Assembly (NCBI RefSeq): GCF_022539665.2
Contig: NC_081337.1
Span: 1,623,679-1,687,678, forward strand
Direction of reading: 5' to 3'
Source: Daphnia carinata
Taxonomy: Eukaryota; Arthropoda; Branchiopoda; Diplostraca; Daphniidae
Length of the DNA: 64,000 nt
The notes under the pieces are model-generated. The model saw nothing but the letters and a program-made list of their open reading frames with translations, was not told the DNA's origin and did not search any database. How positions within the stretch are numbered: the stretch's first letter is position 1; each line of letters starts with the position of its first letter. The translations under genes and the position numbers were made by a program. Below are positions 19,261 through 29,858 of the stretch, piece after piece.

Positions 19261-19332
19261 GCGATGGTGGTATAGTGGTTAGCATGGCTGCCTTCCAAGC
19301 AGTCGACCCGAGTTCGATTCTCGGCCATCGCA
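19261..19332 (+). tRNA. tRNA-Gly(TCC), unit 5 copy b
   Basis: Intact body. Confidence 0.96.
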
Positions 19333-19534
19333 CACTATTAAATATTTAATTAGAGAAATCAGTAACAACTATCAACTGTTGTCCAAAGTTACACAAAGGC
19401 AGAGGAAAGAAATGAAAAATCTAAGAGGAAAATAGAGTATTATGTTGTGTGAGTTACGAATTTGCAATAATGTCGAAAATTCATAGAAATACGTCTATGA
19501 CTTAGATAGTATTAATTAAGAAATCTTATAGTCT

Positions 19535-19606
19535 TTCCCATACCGGAAATTGAACCCGGGCTTCCTAGGTGAGAGCCAGGTATCCTAATCACTAGACAAT
19601 ATGGGA
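19535..19606 (-). tRNA. tRNA-Glu(CTC), unit 5, T-stem and D-loop variant
   Basis: Carries both the C61 to T T-stem change and the GTGATTAGG D-loop variant. Confidence 0.9.
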
Positions 19607-20155
19607 TTAGTCTATGTTATTGTTGCACAAATCTGCATAATTTAACAATAACGCGCTTTTCCCCCTAGAGGGCAATCATGGGATCTACGGAAACGGTATG
19701 TGTCCACTTCCACTACGGTGCACCAAACCCCGAAGACGAGGAAAACCCTCTCTCCACGTATTTACCTCTTGCCCAGTAGATTGGCATGCCCTTTTTAATA
19801 TCTATTTCTCTTTGATTGCATTGTAATGCCTTTCGCTTATTTTTACTTATTTTAAATGCACAAGCCCGAGACAAGTTTACTTTCCACTGGAAAACCCCTT
19901 TAAAAACTTACCACTTGACGAAATGGAATTAAGTAATTTATTGTTGCAACGATCTGCATAACTTAACATTAACCCGTTTAACAGTAATTAGCTACACTTA
20001 GCCCCCTTTTTGAAATACAACGCAGTAACGAAAACAACTGCTCGATACCAACGTCGACGGATGATCCTGTGGCGCACTTCGATTCAAGGCCAGATTAGCA
20101 ATACAGAACATGGTTTATGGAAATTGTGTGGTTCCATGGGCATGGATAAACACAT

Positions 20156-20273
20156 GTCAGGATGGCCGAGCGGTATAAGGCGCCAGACTCAAGAGTAAAA
20201 CCTTGCTTCTCAGAGAGAAGCATCAGATTTCTGGTCTTCAATGAAGGCGTGGGTTCAAATCCCACTCCTGAAA
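20156..20273 (+). tRNA. tRNA-Leu(CAA) with intron, unit 6
   Basis: Same as unit 2. Confidence 0.95.
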
Positions 20274-20338
20274 AATTTTTCTCTTGGGCGATGTCCTTGT
20301 GAATGGATTTATTATTCTAATCTGTTGGGTTGTGTAAT

Positions 20339-20410
20339 GCGATGGTGGTATAGTGGTTAGCATGGCTGCCTTCCAAGCAGTCGACCCGAGTTCGATTCTC
20401 GGCCATCGCA
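20339..20410 (+). tRNA. tRNA-Gly(TCC), unit 6 copy a
   Basis: Intact body. Confidence 0.96.
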
Positions 20411-20497
20411 GAAAATTAAACATTTGGTTGGTGAATTTCTTTAGGGCGATGTCATTATGAAATGGATTTGTGATACAAATCTTTTGATCAATATTAG

Positions 20498-20569
20498 GCG
20501 ATGGTGGTATAGTGGTTAGCATGGCTGCCTTCCAAGCAGTCGACCCGAGTTCGATTCTCGGCCATCGCA
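20498..20569 (+). tRNA. tRNA-Gly(TCC), unit 6 copy b
   Basis: Intact body. Confidence 0.96.
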
Positions 20570-20771
20570 CACTATTAAATATTTAATTAGAGAAATCAGT
20601 AACAACTATCAACTGTTGTCCAAAGTTACACAAAGGCAGAGGAAAGAAATGAAAAATCTAAGAGGAAAATAGAGTATTATGTTGTGTGAGTTACGAATTT
20701 GCAATAATGTCGAAAATTCATAGAAATTCGTCTATGACTTAGATAGTATTAATTAAGAAATCTTATAGTCT

Positions 20772-20843
20772 TTCCCATACCGGGAATTGAACCCGGGCTT
20801 CCTAGGTGAGAGCCAGGTATCCTAATCACTAGACAATATGGGA
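20772..20843 (-). tRNA. tRNA-Glu(CTC), unit 6
   Basis: Intact T stem; D-loop GTGATTAGG variant. Confidence 0.95.
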
Positions 20844-21392
20844 TTAGTCTATGTTATTGTTGCACAAATCTGCATAATTTAACAATAACGCGCTTTTCCC
20901 CCTAGAGGGCAATCATGGGATCTACGGAAACGGTATGTGTCCACTTCCACTACGGTGCACCAAACCCCGAAGACGAGGAAAACCCTCTCTCCACGTATTT
21001 ACCTCTTGCCCAGTAGATTGGCATGCCCTTTTTAATATCTATTTCTCTTTGATTGCATTGTAATGCCTTTCGCTTATTTTTACTTATTTTAAATGCACAA
21101 GCCCGAGACAAGTTTACTTTCCACTGGAAAACCCCTTTAAAAACTTACCACTTGACGAAATGGAATTAAGTAATTTATTGTTGCAACGATCTGCATAACT
21201 TAACATTAACCCGTTTAACAGTAATTAGCTACACTTAGCCCCCTTTTTGAAATACAACGCAGTAACGAAAACAACTGCTCGATACCAACGTCGACGGATG
21301 ATCCTGTGGCGCACTTCGATTCAAGGCCAGATTAGCAATACAGAACATGGTTTATGGAAATTGTGTGGTTCCATGGGCATGGATAAACACAT

Positions 21393-21510
21393 GTCAGGAT
21401 GGCCGAGCGGTATAAGGCGCCAGACTCAAGAGTAAAACCTTGCTTCTCAGAGAGACGCATCAGATTTCTGGTCTTCAATGAAGGCGTGGGTTCAAATCCC
21501 ACTCCTGAAA
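21393..21510 (+). tRNA. tRNA-Leu(CAA) with intron, unit 7
   Basis: Same as unit 2 except one A to C change in the intron hairpin (gagagacgc), which breaks one pair. Confidence 0.94.
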
Positions 21511-21575
21511 AATTTTTCTCTTGGGCGATGTCCTTGTGAATGGATTTATTATTCTAATCTGTTGGGTTGTGTAAT

Positions 21576-21647
21576 GCGATGGTGGTATAGTGGTTAGCAT
21601 GGCTGCCTTCCAAGCAGTCGACCCGAGTTCGATTCTCGGCCATCGCA
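21576..21647 (+). tRNA. tRNA-Gly(TCC), unit 7 copy a
   Basis: Intact body. Confidence 0.96.
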
Positions 21648-21734
21648 GAAAATTAAACATTTGGTTGGTGAATTTCTTTAGGGCGATGTCATTATGAAAT
21701 GGATTTGTGATACAAATCTTTTGATCAATATTAG

Positions 21735-21806
21735 GCGATGGTGGTATAGTGGTTAGCATGGCTGCCTTCCAAGCAGTCGACCCGAGTTCGATTCTCGGCC
21801 ATCGCA
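21735..21806 (+). tRNA. tRNA-Gly(TCC), unit 7 copy b
   Basis: Intact body. Confidence 0.96.
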
Positions 21807-22008
21807 CACTATTAAATATTTAATTAGAGAAATCAGTAACAACTATCAACTGTTGTCCAAAGTTACACAAAGGCAGAGGAAAGAAATGAAAAATCTAAGA
21901 GGAAAATAGAGTATTATGTTGTGTGAGTTACGAATTTGCAATAATGTCGAAAATTCATAGAAATACGTCTATGACTTAGATAGTATTAATTAAGAAATCT
22001 TATAGTCT

Positions 22009-22080
22009 TTCCCATACCGGAAATTGAACCCGGGCTTCCTAGGTGAGAGCCAGGTATCCTAACCACTAGACAATATGGGA
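22009..22080 (-). tRNA. tRNA-Glu(CTC), unit 7, T-stem variant
   Basis: C61 to T T-stem change; standard D loop. Confidence 0.92.
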
Positions 22081-22629
22081 TTAGTCTATGTTATTGTTGC
22101 ACAAATCTGCATAATTTAACAATAACGCGCTTTTCCCCCTAGAGGGCAATCATGGGATCTACGGAAACGGTATGTGTCCACTTCCACTACGGTGCACCAA
22201 ACCCCGAAGACGAGGAAAACCCTCTCTCCACGTATTTACCTCTTGCCCAGTAGATTGGCATGCCCTTTTTAATATCTATTTCTCTTTGATTGCATTGTAA
22301 TGCCTTTCGCTTATTTTTACTTATTTTAAATGCACAAGCCCGAGACAAGTTTACTTTCCACTGGAAAACCCCTTTAAAAACTTACCACTTGACGAAATGG
22401 AATTAAGTAATTTATTGTTGCAACGATCTGCATAACTTAACATTAACCCGTTTAACAGTAATTAGCTACACTTAGCCCCCTTTTTGAAATACAACGCAGT
22501 AACGAAAACAACTGCTCGATACCAACGTCGACGGATGATCCTGTGGCGCACTTCGATTCAAGGCCAGATTAGCAATACAGAACATGGTTTATGGAAATTG
22601 TGTGGTTCCATGGGCATGGATAAACACAT

Positions 22630-22747
22630 GTCAGGATGGCCGAGCGGTATAAGGCGCCAGACTCAAGAGTAAAACCTTGCTTCTCAGAGAGAAGCATCAG
22701 ATTTCTGGTCTTCAATGAAGGCGTGGGTTCAAATCCCACTCCTGAAA
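22630..22747 (+). tRNA. tRNA-Leu(CAA) with intron, unit 8
   Basis: Same as unit 2. Confidence 0.95.
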
Positions 22748-22812
22748 AATTTTTCTCTTGGGCGATGTCCTTGTGAATGGATTTATTATTCTAATCTGTT
22801 GGGTTGTGTAAT

Positions 22813-22884
22813 GCGATGGTGGTATAGTGGTTAGCATGGCTGCCTTCCAAGCAGTCGACCCGAGTTCGATTCTCGGCCATCGCA
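22813..22884 (+). tRNA. tRNA-Gly(TCC), unit 8 copy a
   Basis: Intact body. Confidence 0.96.
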
Positions 22885-22974
22885 GAAAATTAAACATTTG
22901 GTTGGTGAATTTCTTTAGGGCGATGTCATTATGAAATGGATTTGTGATGATACAAATCTTTTGATCAATATTAG

Positions 22975-23046
22975 GCGATGGTGGTATAGTGGTTAGCATG
23001 GCTGCCTTCCAAGCAGTCGACCCGAGTTCGATTCTCGGCCATCGCA
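22975..23046 (+). tRNA. tRNA-Gly(TCC), unit 8 copy b
   Basis: Intact body; the upstream spacer has a 3-bp ATG duplication (gatgatac). Confidence 0.96.
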
Positions 23047-23248
23047 CACTATTAAATATTTAATTAGAGAAATCAGTAACAACTATCAACTGTTGTCCAA
23101 AGTTACACAAAGGCAGAGGAAAGAAATGAAAAATCTAAGAGGAAAATAGAGTATTATGTTGTGTGAGTTACGAATTTGCAATAATGTCGAAAATTCATAG
23201 AAATACGTCTATGACTTAGATAGTATTAATTAAGAAATCTTATAGTCT

Positions 23249-23320
23249 TTCCCATACCGGGAATTGAACCCGGGCTTCCTAGGTGAGAGCCAGGTATCCT
23301 AACCACTAGACAATATGGGA
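23249..23320 (-). tRNA. tRNA-Glu(CTC), unit 8
   Basis: Intact, standard T stem and D loop. Confidence 0.96.
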
Positions 23321-23869
23321 TCAGTCTATGTTATTGTTGCACAAATCTGCATAATTTAACAATAACGCGCTTTTCCCCCTAGAGGGCAATCATGGGATCT
23401 ACGGAAACGGTATGTGTCCACTTCCACTACGGTGCACCAAACCCCGAAGACGAGGAGGGGCCTCTCTCCACGTATTTACCTCTTGCCCAGTAGATTGGCA
23501 TGCCCTTTTTAATATCTATTTCTCTTTGATTGCATTGTAATGCCTTTCGCTTATTTTTACTTATTTTAAATGCACAAGCCCGAGACAAGTTTACTTTCCA
23601 CTGGAAAACCCCTTTAAAAACTTACCACTTGACGAAATGGAATTAAGTAATTTATTGTTGCAACGATCTGCATAACTTAACATTAACCCGTTTAACAGTA
23701 ATTAGCTACACTTAGCCCCCTTTTTGAAATACAACGCAGTAACGAAAACAACTGCTCGATACCAACGTCGACGGATGATCCTGTGGCGCACTTCGATTCA
23801 AGGCCAGATTAGCAATACAGAACATGGTTTATGGAAATTGTGTGGTTCCATGGGCATGGATAAACACAT

Positions 23870-23987
23870 GTCAGGATGGCCGAGCGGTATAAGGCGCCAG
23901 ACTCAAGAGTAAAACCTTGCTTCTCAGAGAGAAGCATCAGATTTCTGGTCTTCAATGAAGGCGTGGGTTCAAATCCCACTCCTGAAA
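23870..23987 (+). tRNA. tRNA-Leu(CAA) with intron, unit 9
   Basis: Same as unit 2. Confidence 0.95.
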
Positions 23988-24052
23988 AATTTTTCTCTTG
24001 GGCGATGTCCTTGTGAATGGATTTATTATTCTAATCTGTTGGGTTGTGTGAT

Positions 24053-24124
24053 GCGATGGTGGTATAGTGGTTAGCATGGCTGCCTTCCAAGCAGTCGACC
24101 CGAGTTCGATTCTCGGCCATCGCA
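24053..24124 (+). tRNA. tRNA-Gly(TCC), unit 9 copy a
   Basis: Intact body; trailer of the attatttaaac type as in unit 1. Confidence 0.96.
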
Positions 24125-24211
24125 ATTATTTAAACATTTGGTTGGTGAATTTCTTTAGGGCGATGTCATTATGAAATGGATTTGTGATACAAATCTTTTG
24201 ATCAATATTAG

Positions 24212-24283
24212 GCGATGGTGGTATAGTGGTTAGCATGGCTGCCTTCCAAGCAGTCGACCCGAGTTCGATTCTCGGCCATCGCA
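24212..24283 (+). tRNA. tRNA-Gly(TCC), unit 9 copy b
   Basis: Intact body. Confidence 0.96.
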
Positions 24284-24485
24284 CACTATTAAATATTTAA
24301 TTAGAGAAATCAGTAACAACTATCAACTGTTGTCCAAAGTTACACAAAGGCAGAGGAAAGAAATGAAAAATCTAAGAGGAAAATAGAGTATTATGTTGTG
24401 TGAGTTACGAATTTGCAATAATGTCGAAAATTCATAGAAATACGTCTATGACTTAGATAGTATTAATTAAGAAATCTTATAGTCT

Positions 24486-24557
24486 TTCCCATACCGGAAA
24501 TTGAACCCGGGCTTCCTAGGTGAGAGCCAGGTATCCTAATCACTAGACAATATGGGA
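24486..24557 (-). tRNA. tRNA-Glu(CTC), unit 9, T-stem and D-loop variant
   Basis: Carries both the C61 to T change and the GTGATTAGG D-loop variant. Confidence 0.9.
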
Positions 24558-25106
24558 TTAGTCTATGTTATTGTTGCACAAATCTGCATAATTTAACAAT
24601 AACGCGCTTTTCCCCCTAGAGGGCAATCATGGGATCTACGGAAACGGTATGTGTCCACTTCCACTACGGTGCACCAAACCCCGAAGACGAGGAAAACCCT
24701 CTCTCCACGTATTTACCTCTTGCCCAGTAGATTGGCATGCCCTTTTTAATATCTATTTCTCTTTGATTGCATTGTAATGCCTTTCGCTTATTTTTACTTA
24801 TTTTAAATGCACAAGCCCGAGACAAGTTTACTTTCCACTGGAAAACCCCTTTAAAAACTTACCACTTGACGAAATGGAATTAAGTAATTTATTGTTGCAA
24901 CGATCTGCATAACTTAACATTAACCCGTTTAACAGTAATTAGCTACACTTAGCCCCCTTTTTGAAATACAACGCAGTAACGAAAACAACTGCTCGATACC
25001 AACGTCGACGGATGATCCTGTGGCGCACTTCGATTCAAGGCCAGATTAGCAATACAGAACATGGTTTATGGAAATTGTGTGGTTCCATGGGCATGGATAA
25101 ACACAT

Positions 25107-25224
25107 GTCAGGATGGCCGAGCGGTATAAGGCGCCAGACTCAAGAGTAAAACCTTGCTTCTCAGAGAGAAGCATCAGATTTCTGGTCTTCAATGAAGGCG
25201 TGGGTTCAAATCCCACTCCTGAAA
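25107..25224 (+). tRNA. tRNA-Leu(CAA) with intron, unit 10
   Basis: Same as unit 2. Confidence 0.95.
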
Positions 25225-25289
25225 AATTTTTCTCTTGGGCGATGTCCTTGTGAATGGATTTATTATTCTAATCTGTTGGGTTGTGTGAT

Positions 25290-25361
25290 GCGATGGTGGT
25301 ATAGTGGTTAGCATGGCTGCCTTCCAAGCAGTCGACCCGAGTTCGATTCTCGGCCATCGCA
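25290..25361 (+). tRNA. tRNA-Gly(TCC), unit 10 copy a
   Basis: Intact body; trailer attattttaac includes a TTTT. Confidence 0.96.
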
Positions 25362-25448
25362 ATTATTTTAACATTTGGTTGGTGAATTTCTTTAGGGCGA
25401 TGTCATTATGAAATGGATTTGTGATACAAATCTTTTGATCAATATTAG

Positions 25449-25517
25449 GCGATGGTATAGTGGTTAGCATGGCTGCCTTCCAAGCAGTCGACCCGAGTTC
25501 GATTCTCGGCCATCGCA
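25449..25517 (+). pseudogene. tRNA-Gly(TCC) with 3-nt deletion, unit 10 copy b
   Basis: 69 nt instead of 72: GCGATGG is followed directly by TATAGTGG, so three bases at the acceptor/D-stem junction (positions 8-10) are missing. Anticodon and T arm are intact. Folding and box A are probably impaired. Confidence 0.7.
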
Positions 25518-25719
25518 CACTATTAAATATTTAATTAGAGAAATCAGTAACAACTATCAACTGTTGTCCAAAGTTACACAAAGGCAGAGGAAAGAAATGA
25601 AAAATCTAAGAGGAAAATAGAGTATTATGTTGTGTGAGTTACGAATTTGCAATAATGTCGAAAATTCATAGAAATACGTCTATGACTTAGATAGTATTAA
25701 TTAAGAAATCTTATAGTCT

Positions 25720-25791
25720 TTCCCATACCGGAAATTGAACCCGGGCTTCCTGGGTGAGAGCCAGGTATCCTAACCACTAGACAATATGGGA
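25720..25791 (-). tRNA. tRNA-Glu(CTC), unit 10, T-stem variant
   Basis: C61 to T change; the anticodon stem has a full Watson-Crick variant (ACCCAGG). Confidence 0.92.
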
Positions 25792-26340
25792 TTAGTCTAT
25801 GTTATTGTTGCACAAATCTGCATAATTTAACAATAACGCGCTTTTCCCCCTAGAGGGCAATCATGGGATCTACGGAAACGGTATGTGTCCACTTCCACTA
25901 CGGTGCACCAAACCCCGAAGACGAGGAAAACCCTCTCTCCACGTATTTACCTCTTGCCCAGTAGATTGGCATGCCCTTTTTAATATCTATTTCTCTTTGA
26001 TTGCATTGTAATGCCTTTCGCTTATTTTTACTTATTTTAAATGCACAAGCCCGAGACAAGTTTACTTTCCACTGGAAAACCCCTTTAAAAACTTACCACT
26101 TGACGAAATGGAATTAAGTAATTTATTGTTGCAACGATCTGCATAACTTAACATTAACCCGTTTAACAGTAATTAGCTACACTTAGCCCCCTTTTTGAAA
26201 TACAACGCAGTAACGAAAACAACTGCTCGATACCAACGTCGACGGATGATCCTGTGGCGCACTTCGATTCAAGGCCAGATTAGCAATACAGAACATGGTT
26301 TATGGAAATTGTGTGGTTCCATGGGCATGGATAAACACAT

Positions 26341-26458
26341 GTCAGGATGGCCGAGCGGTATAAGGCGCCAGACTCAAGAGTAAAACCTTGCTTCTCAGAG
26401 AGAAGCATCAGATTTCTGGTCTTCAATGAAGGCGTGGGTTCAAATCCCACTCCTGAAA
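26341..26458 (+). tRNA. tRNA-Leu(CAA) with intron, unit 11
   Basis: Same as unit 2. Confidence 0.95.
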
Positions 26459-26523
26459 AATTTTTCTCTTGGGCGATGTCCTTGTGAATGGATTTATTAT
26501 TCTAATCTGTTGGGTTGTGTAAT

Positions 26524-26595
26524 GCGATGGTGGTATAGTGGTTAGCATGGCTGCCTTCCAAGCAGTCGACCCGAGTTCGATTCTCGGCCATCGCA
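26524..26595 (+). tRNA. tRNA-Gly(TCC), unit 11 copy a
   Basis: Intact body. Confidence 0.96.
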
Positions 26596-26682
26596 GAAAA
26601 TTAAACATTTGGTTGGTGAATTTCTTTAGGGCGATGTCATTATGAAATGGATTTGTGATACAAATCTTTTGATCAATATTAG

Positions 26683-26754
26683 GCGATGGTGGTATAGTGG
26701 TTAGCATGGCTGCCTTCCAAGCAGTCGACCCGAGTTCGATTCTCGGCCATCGCA
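26683..26754 (+). tRNA. tRNA-Gly(TCC), unit 11 copy b
   Basis: Intact body. Confidence 0.96.
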
Positions 26755-26956
26755 CACTATTAAATATTTAATTAGAGAAATCAGTAACAACTATCAACTG
26801 TTGTCCAAAGTTACACAAAGGCAGAGGAAAGAAATGAAAAATCTAAGAGGAAAATAGAGTATTATGTTGTGTGAGTTACGAATTTGCAATAATGTCGAAA
26901 ATTCATAGAAATACGTCTATGACTTAGATAGTATTAATTAAGAAATCTTATAGTCT

Positions 26957-27028
26957 TTCCCATACCGGGAATTGAACCCGGGCCTCCTGGGTGAGAGCCA
27001 GGTATCCTAATTACTAGACAATATGGGA
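26957..27028 (-). tRNA. tRNA-Glu(CTC), unit 11, variant
   Basis: Standard T stem, but changes in the D loop (GTAATTAGG), the anticodon stem (ACCCAGG) and the variable loop. The most diverged Glu copy. Confidence 0.88.
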
Positions 27029-27577
27029 TTAGTCTATGTTATTGTTGCACAAATCTGCATAATTTAACAATAACGCGCTTTTCCCCCTAGAGGGCAATCA
27101 TGGGATCTACGGAAACGGTATGTGTCCACTTCCACTACGGTGCACCAAACCCCGAAGACGAGGAAAACCCTCTCTCCACGTATTTACCTCTTGCCCAGTA
27201 GATTGGCATGCCCTTTTTAATATCTATTTCTCTTTGATTGCATTGTAATGCCTTTCGCTTATTTTTACTTATTTTAAATGCACAAGCCCGAGACAAGTTT
27301 ACTTTCCACTGGAAAACCCCTTTAAAAACTTACCACTTGACGAAATGGAATTAAGTAATTTATTGTTGCAACGATCTGCATAACTTAACATTAACCCGTT
27401 TAACAGTAATTAGCTACACTTAGCCCCCTTTTTGAAATACAACGCAGTAACGAAAACAACTGCTCGATACCAACGTCGACGGATGATCCTGTGGCGCACT
27501 TCGATTCAAGGCCAGATTAGCAATACAGAACATGGTTTATGGAAATTGTGTGGTTCCATGGGCATGGATAAACACAT

Positions 27578-27695
27578 GTCAGGATGGCCGAGCGGTATAA
27601 GGCGCCAGACTCAAGAGTAAAACCTTGCTTCTCAGAGAGAAGCATCAGATTTCTGGTCTTCAATGAAGGCGTGGGTTCAAATCCCACTCCTGAAA
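27578..27695 (+). tRNA. tRNA-Leu(CAA) with intron, unit 12
   Basis: Same as unit 2. Confidence 0.95.
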
Positions 27696-27760
27696 AATTT
27701 TTCTCTTGGGCGATGTCCTTGTGAATGGATTTATTATTCTAATCTGTTGGGTTGTGTAAT

Positions 27761-27832
27761 GCGATGGTGGTATAGTGGTTAGCATGGCTGCCTTCCAAGC
27801 AGTCGACCCGAGTTCGATTCTCGGCCATCGCA
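27761..27832 (+). tRNA. tRNA-Gly(TCC), unit 12 copy a
   Basis: Intact body. Confidence 0.96.
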
Positions 27833-27919
27833 GAAAATTAAACATTTGGTTGGTGAATTTCTTTAGGGCGATGTCATTATGAAATGGATTTGTGATACAA
27901 ATCTTTTGATCAATATTAG

Positions 27920-27991
27920 GCGATGGTGGTATAGTGGTTAGCATGGCTGCCTTCCAAGCAGTCGACCCGAGTTCGATTCTCGGCCATCGCA
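27920..27991 (+). tRNA. tRNA-Gly(TCC), unit 12 copy b
   Basis: Intact body. Confidence 0.96.
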
Positions 27992-28193
27992 CACTATTAA
28001 ATATTTAATTAGAGAAATCAGTAACAACTATCAACTGTTGTCCAAAGTTACACAAAGGCAGAGGAAAGAAATGAAAAATCTAAGAGGAAAATAGAGTATT
28101 ATGTTGTGTGAGTTACGAATTTGCAATAATGTCGAAAATTCATAGAAATACGTCTATGACTTAGATAGTATTAATTAAGAAATCTTATAGTCT

Positions 28194-28265
28194 TTCCCAT
28201 ACCGGGAATTGAACCCGGGCTTCCTAGGTGAGAGCCAGGTATCCTAACCACTAGACAATATGGGA
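28194..28265 (-). tRNA. tRNA-Glu(CTC), unit 12
   Basis: Intact, standard T stem and D loop. Confidence 0.96.
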
Positions 28266-28813
28266 TCAGTCTATGTTATTGTTGCACAAATCTGCATAAT
28301 TTAACAATAACGCGCTTTTCCCCTAGAGGGCAATCATGGGATCTACGGAAACGGTATGTGTCCACTTCCACTACGGTGCACCAAACCCCGAAGACGAGGA
28401 AAACCCTCTCTCCACGTATTTACCTCTTGCCCAGTAGATTGGCATGCCCTTTTTAATATCTATTTCTCTTTGATTGCATTGTAATGCCTTTCGCTTATTT
28501 TTACTTATTTTAAATGCACAAGCCCGAGACAAGTTTACTTTCCACTGGAAAACCCCTTTAAAAACTTACCACTTGACGAAATGGAATTAAGTAATTTATT
28601 GTTGCAACGATCTGCATAACTTAACATTAACCCGTTTAACAGTAATTAGCTACACTTAGCCCCCTTTTTGAAATACAACGCAGTAACGAAAACAACTGCT
28701 CGATACCAATGTCGACGGATGATCCTGTGGCGCACTTCGATTCAAGGCCAGATTAGCAATACAGAACATGGTTTATGGAAATTGTGTGGTTCCATGGGCA
28801 TGGTTAAACACAT

Positions 28814-28931
28814 GTCAGGATGGCCGAGCGGTATAAGGCGCTAGACTCAAGAGTAAAACCTTGCTTCTCAGAGAGAAGCATCAGATTTCTGGTCTTCAAT
28901 GAAGGCGTGGGTTCAAATCCCACTCCTGAAA
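28814..28931 (+). tRNA. tRNA-Leu(CAA) with intron, unit 13
   Basis: Anticodon stem CCAGA is CTAGA here, leaving a G-U pair. Intron and terminator are as in the others. Confidence 0.92.
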
Positions 28932-28996
28932 AATTTTTCTCTTGGGCGATGTCCTTGTGAATGGATTTATTATTCTAATCTGTTGGGTTGTATAAT

Positions 28997-29068
28997 GCGA
29001 TGGTGGTATAGTGGTTAGCATGGCTGCCTTCCAAGCAGTCGACCCGAGTTCGATTCTCGGCCATCGCA
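28997..29068 (+). tRNA. tRNA-Gly(TCC), unit 13 copy a
   Basis: Intact body followed by a TTTT terminator. This is the last gene of the array; the spacer breaks into the TTTTC tract 19 bp later. Confidence 0.95.
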
Positions 29069-29087
29069 ACTAGTTTTAAATCTTGGA

Positions 29088-29858
29088 TTCTTTTCTTTTC
29101 TTTTCTTTTCTTTTCTTTTCTTTTCTTTTCTTTTCTTTTCTTTTCTTTTCTTTTCTTTTCTTTTCTTTTCTTTTCTTTTCTTTTCTTTTCTTTTCTTTTC
29201 TTTTCTTTTCTTTTCTTTTCTTTTCTTTTCTTTTCTTTTCTTTTCTTTTCTTTTCTTTTCTTTTCTTTTCTTTTCTTTTCTTTTCTTTTCTTTTCTTTTC
29301 TTTTCTTTTCTTTTCTTTTCTTTTCTTTTCTTTTCTTTTCTTTTCTTTTCTTTTCTTTTCTTTTCTTTTCTTTTCTTTTCTTTTCTTTTCTTTTCTTTTC
29401 TTTTCTTTTCTTTTCTTTTCTTTTCTTTTCTTTTCTTTTCTTTTCTTTTCTTTTCTTTTCTTTTCTTTTCTTTTCTTTTCTTTTCTTTTCTTTTCTTTTC
29501 TTTTCTTTTCTTTTCTTTTCTTTTCTTTTCTTTTCTTTTCTTTTCTTTTCTTTTCTTTTCTTTTCTTTTCTTTTCTTTTCTTTTCTTTTCTTTTCTTTTC
29601 TTTTCTTTTCTTTTCTTTTCTTTTCTTTTCTTTTCTTTTCTTTTCTTTTCTTTTCTTTTCTTTTCTTTTCTTTTCTTTTCTTTTCTTTTCTTTTCTTTTC
29701 TTTTCTTTTCTTTTCTTTTCTTTTCTTTTCTTTTCTTTTCTTTTCTTTTCTTTTCTTTTCTTTTCTTTTCTTTTCTTTTCTTTTCTTTTCTTTTCTTTTC
29801 TTTTCTTTTCTTTTCTTTTCTTTTCTTTTCTTTTCTTTTCTTTTCTTTTCTTTTCTTT
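29088..29858. repeat. (TTTTC)n microsatellite, about 154 copies
   Basis: About 770 bp of uninterrupted TTTTC joins the broken end of the tRNA array to the truncated RT of a non-LTR element. Its perfect purity indicates recent expansion or an assembly-derived length. It is open in several frames, producing long but meaningless ORFs. Confidence 0.98.

Larger units (their letters stand above)
14001..29070. repeat. Tandem tRNA gene array, about 1,237-bp unit
   Basis: Twelve near-identical units, with equivalent points at 15061, 16298, 17535, 18773, 20010, 21247, 22484, 23724, 24961, 26195, 27432 and 28668, preceded by a partial unit at the gap and ending within the thirteenth after its first tRNA-Gly. 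Each full unit has tRNA-Leu(CAA) +, tRNA-Gly(TCC) + twice, tRNA-Glu(CTC) -, a retrotransposon tail and AT-rich spacer. Unit differences are a few substitutions and 1-3 bp indels, so copies are recent or homogenised by gene conversion or unequal exchange. Confidence 0.97.
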
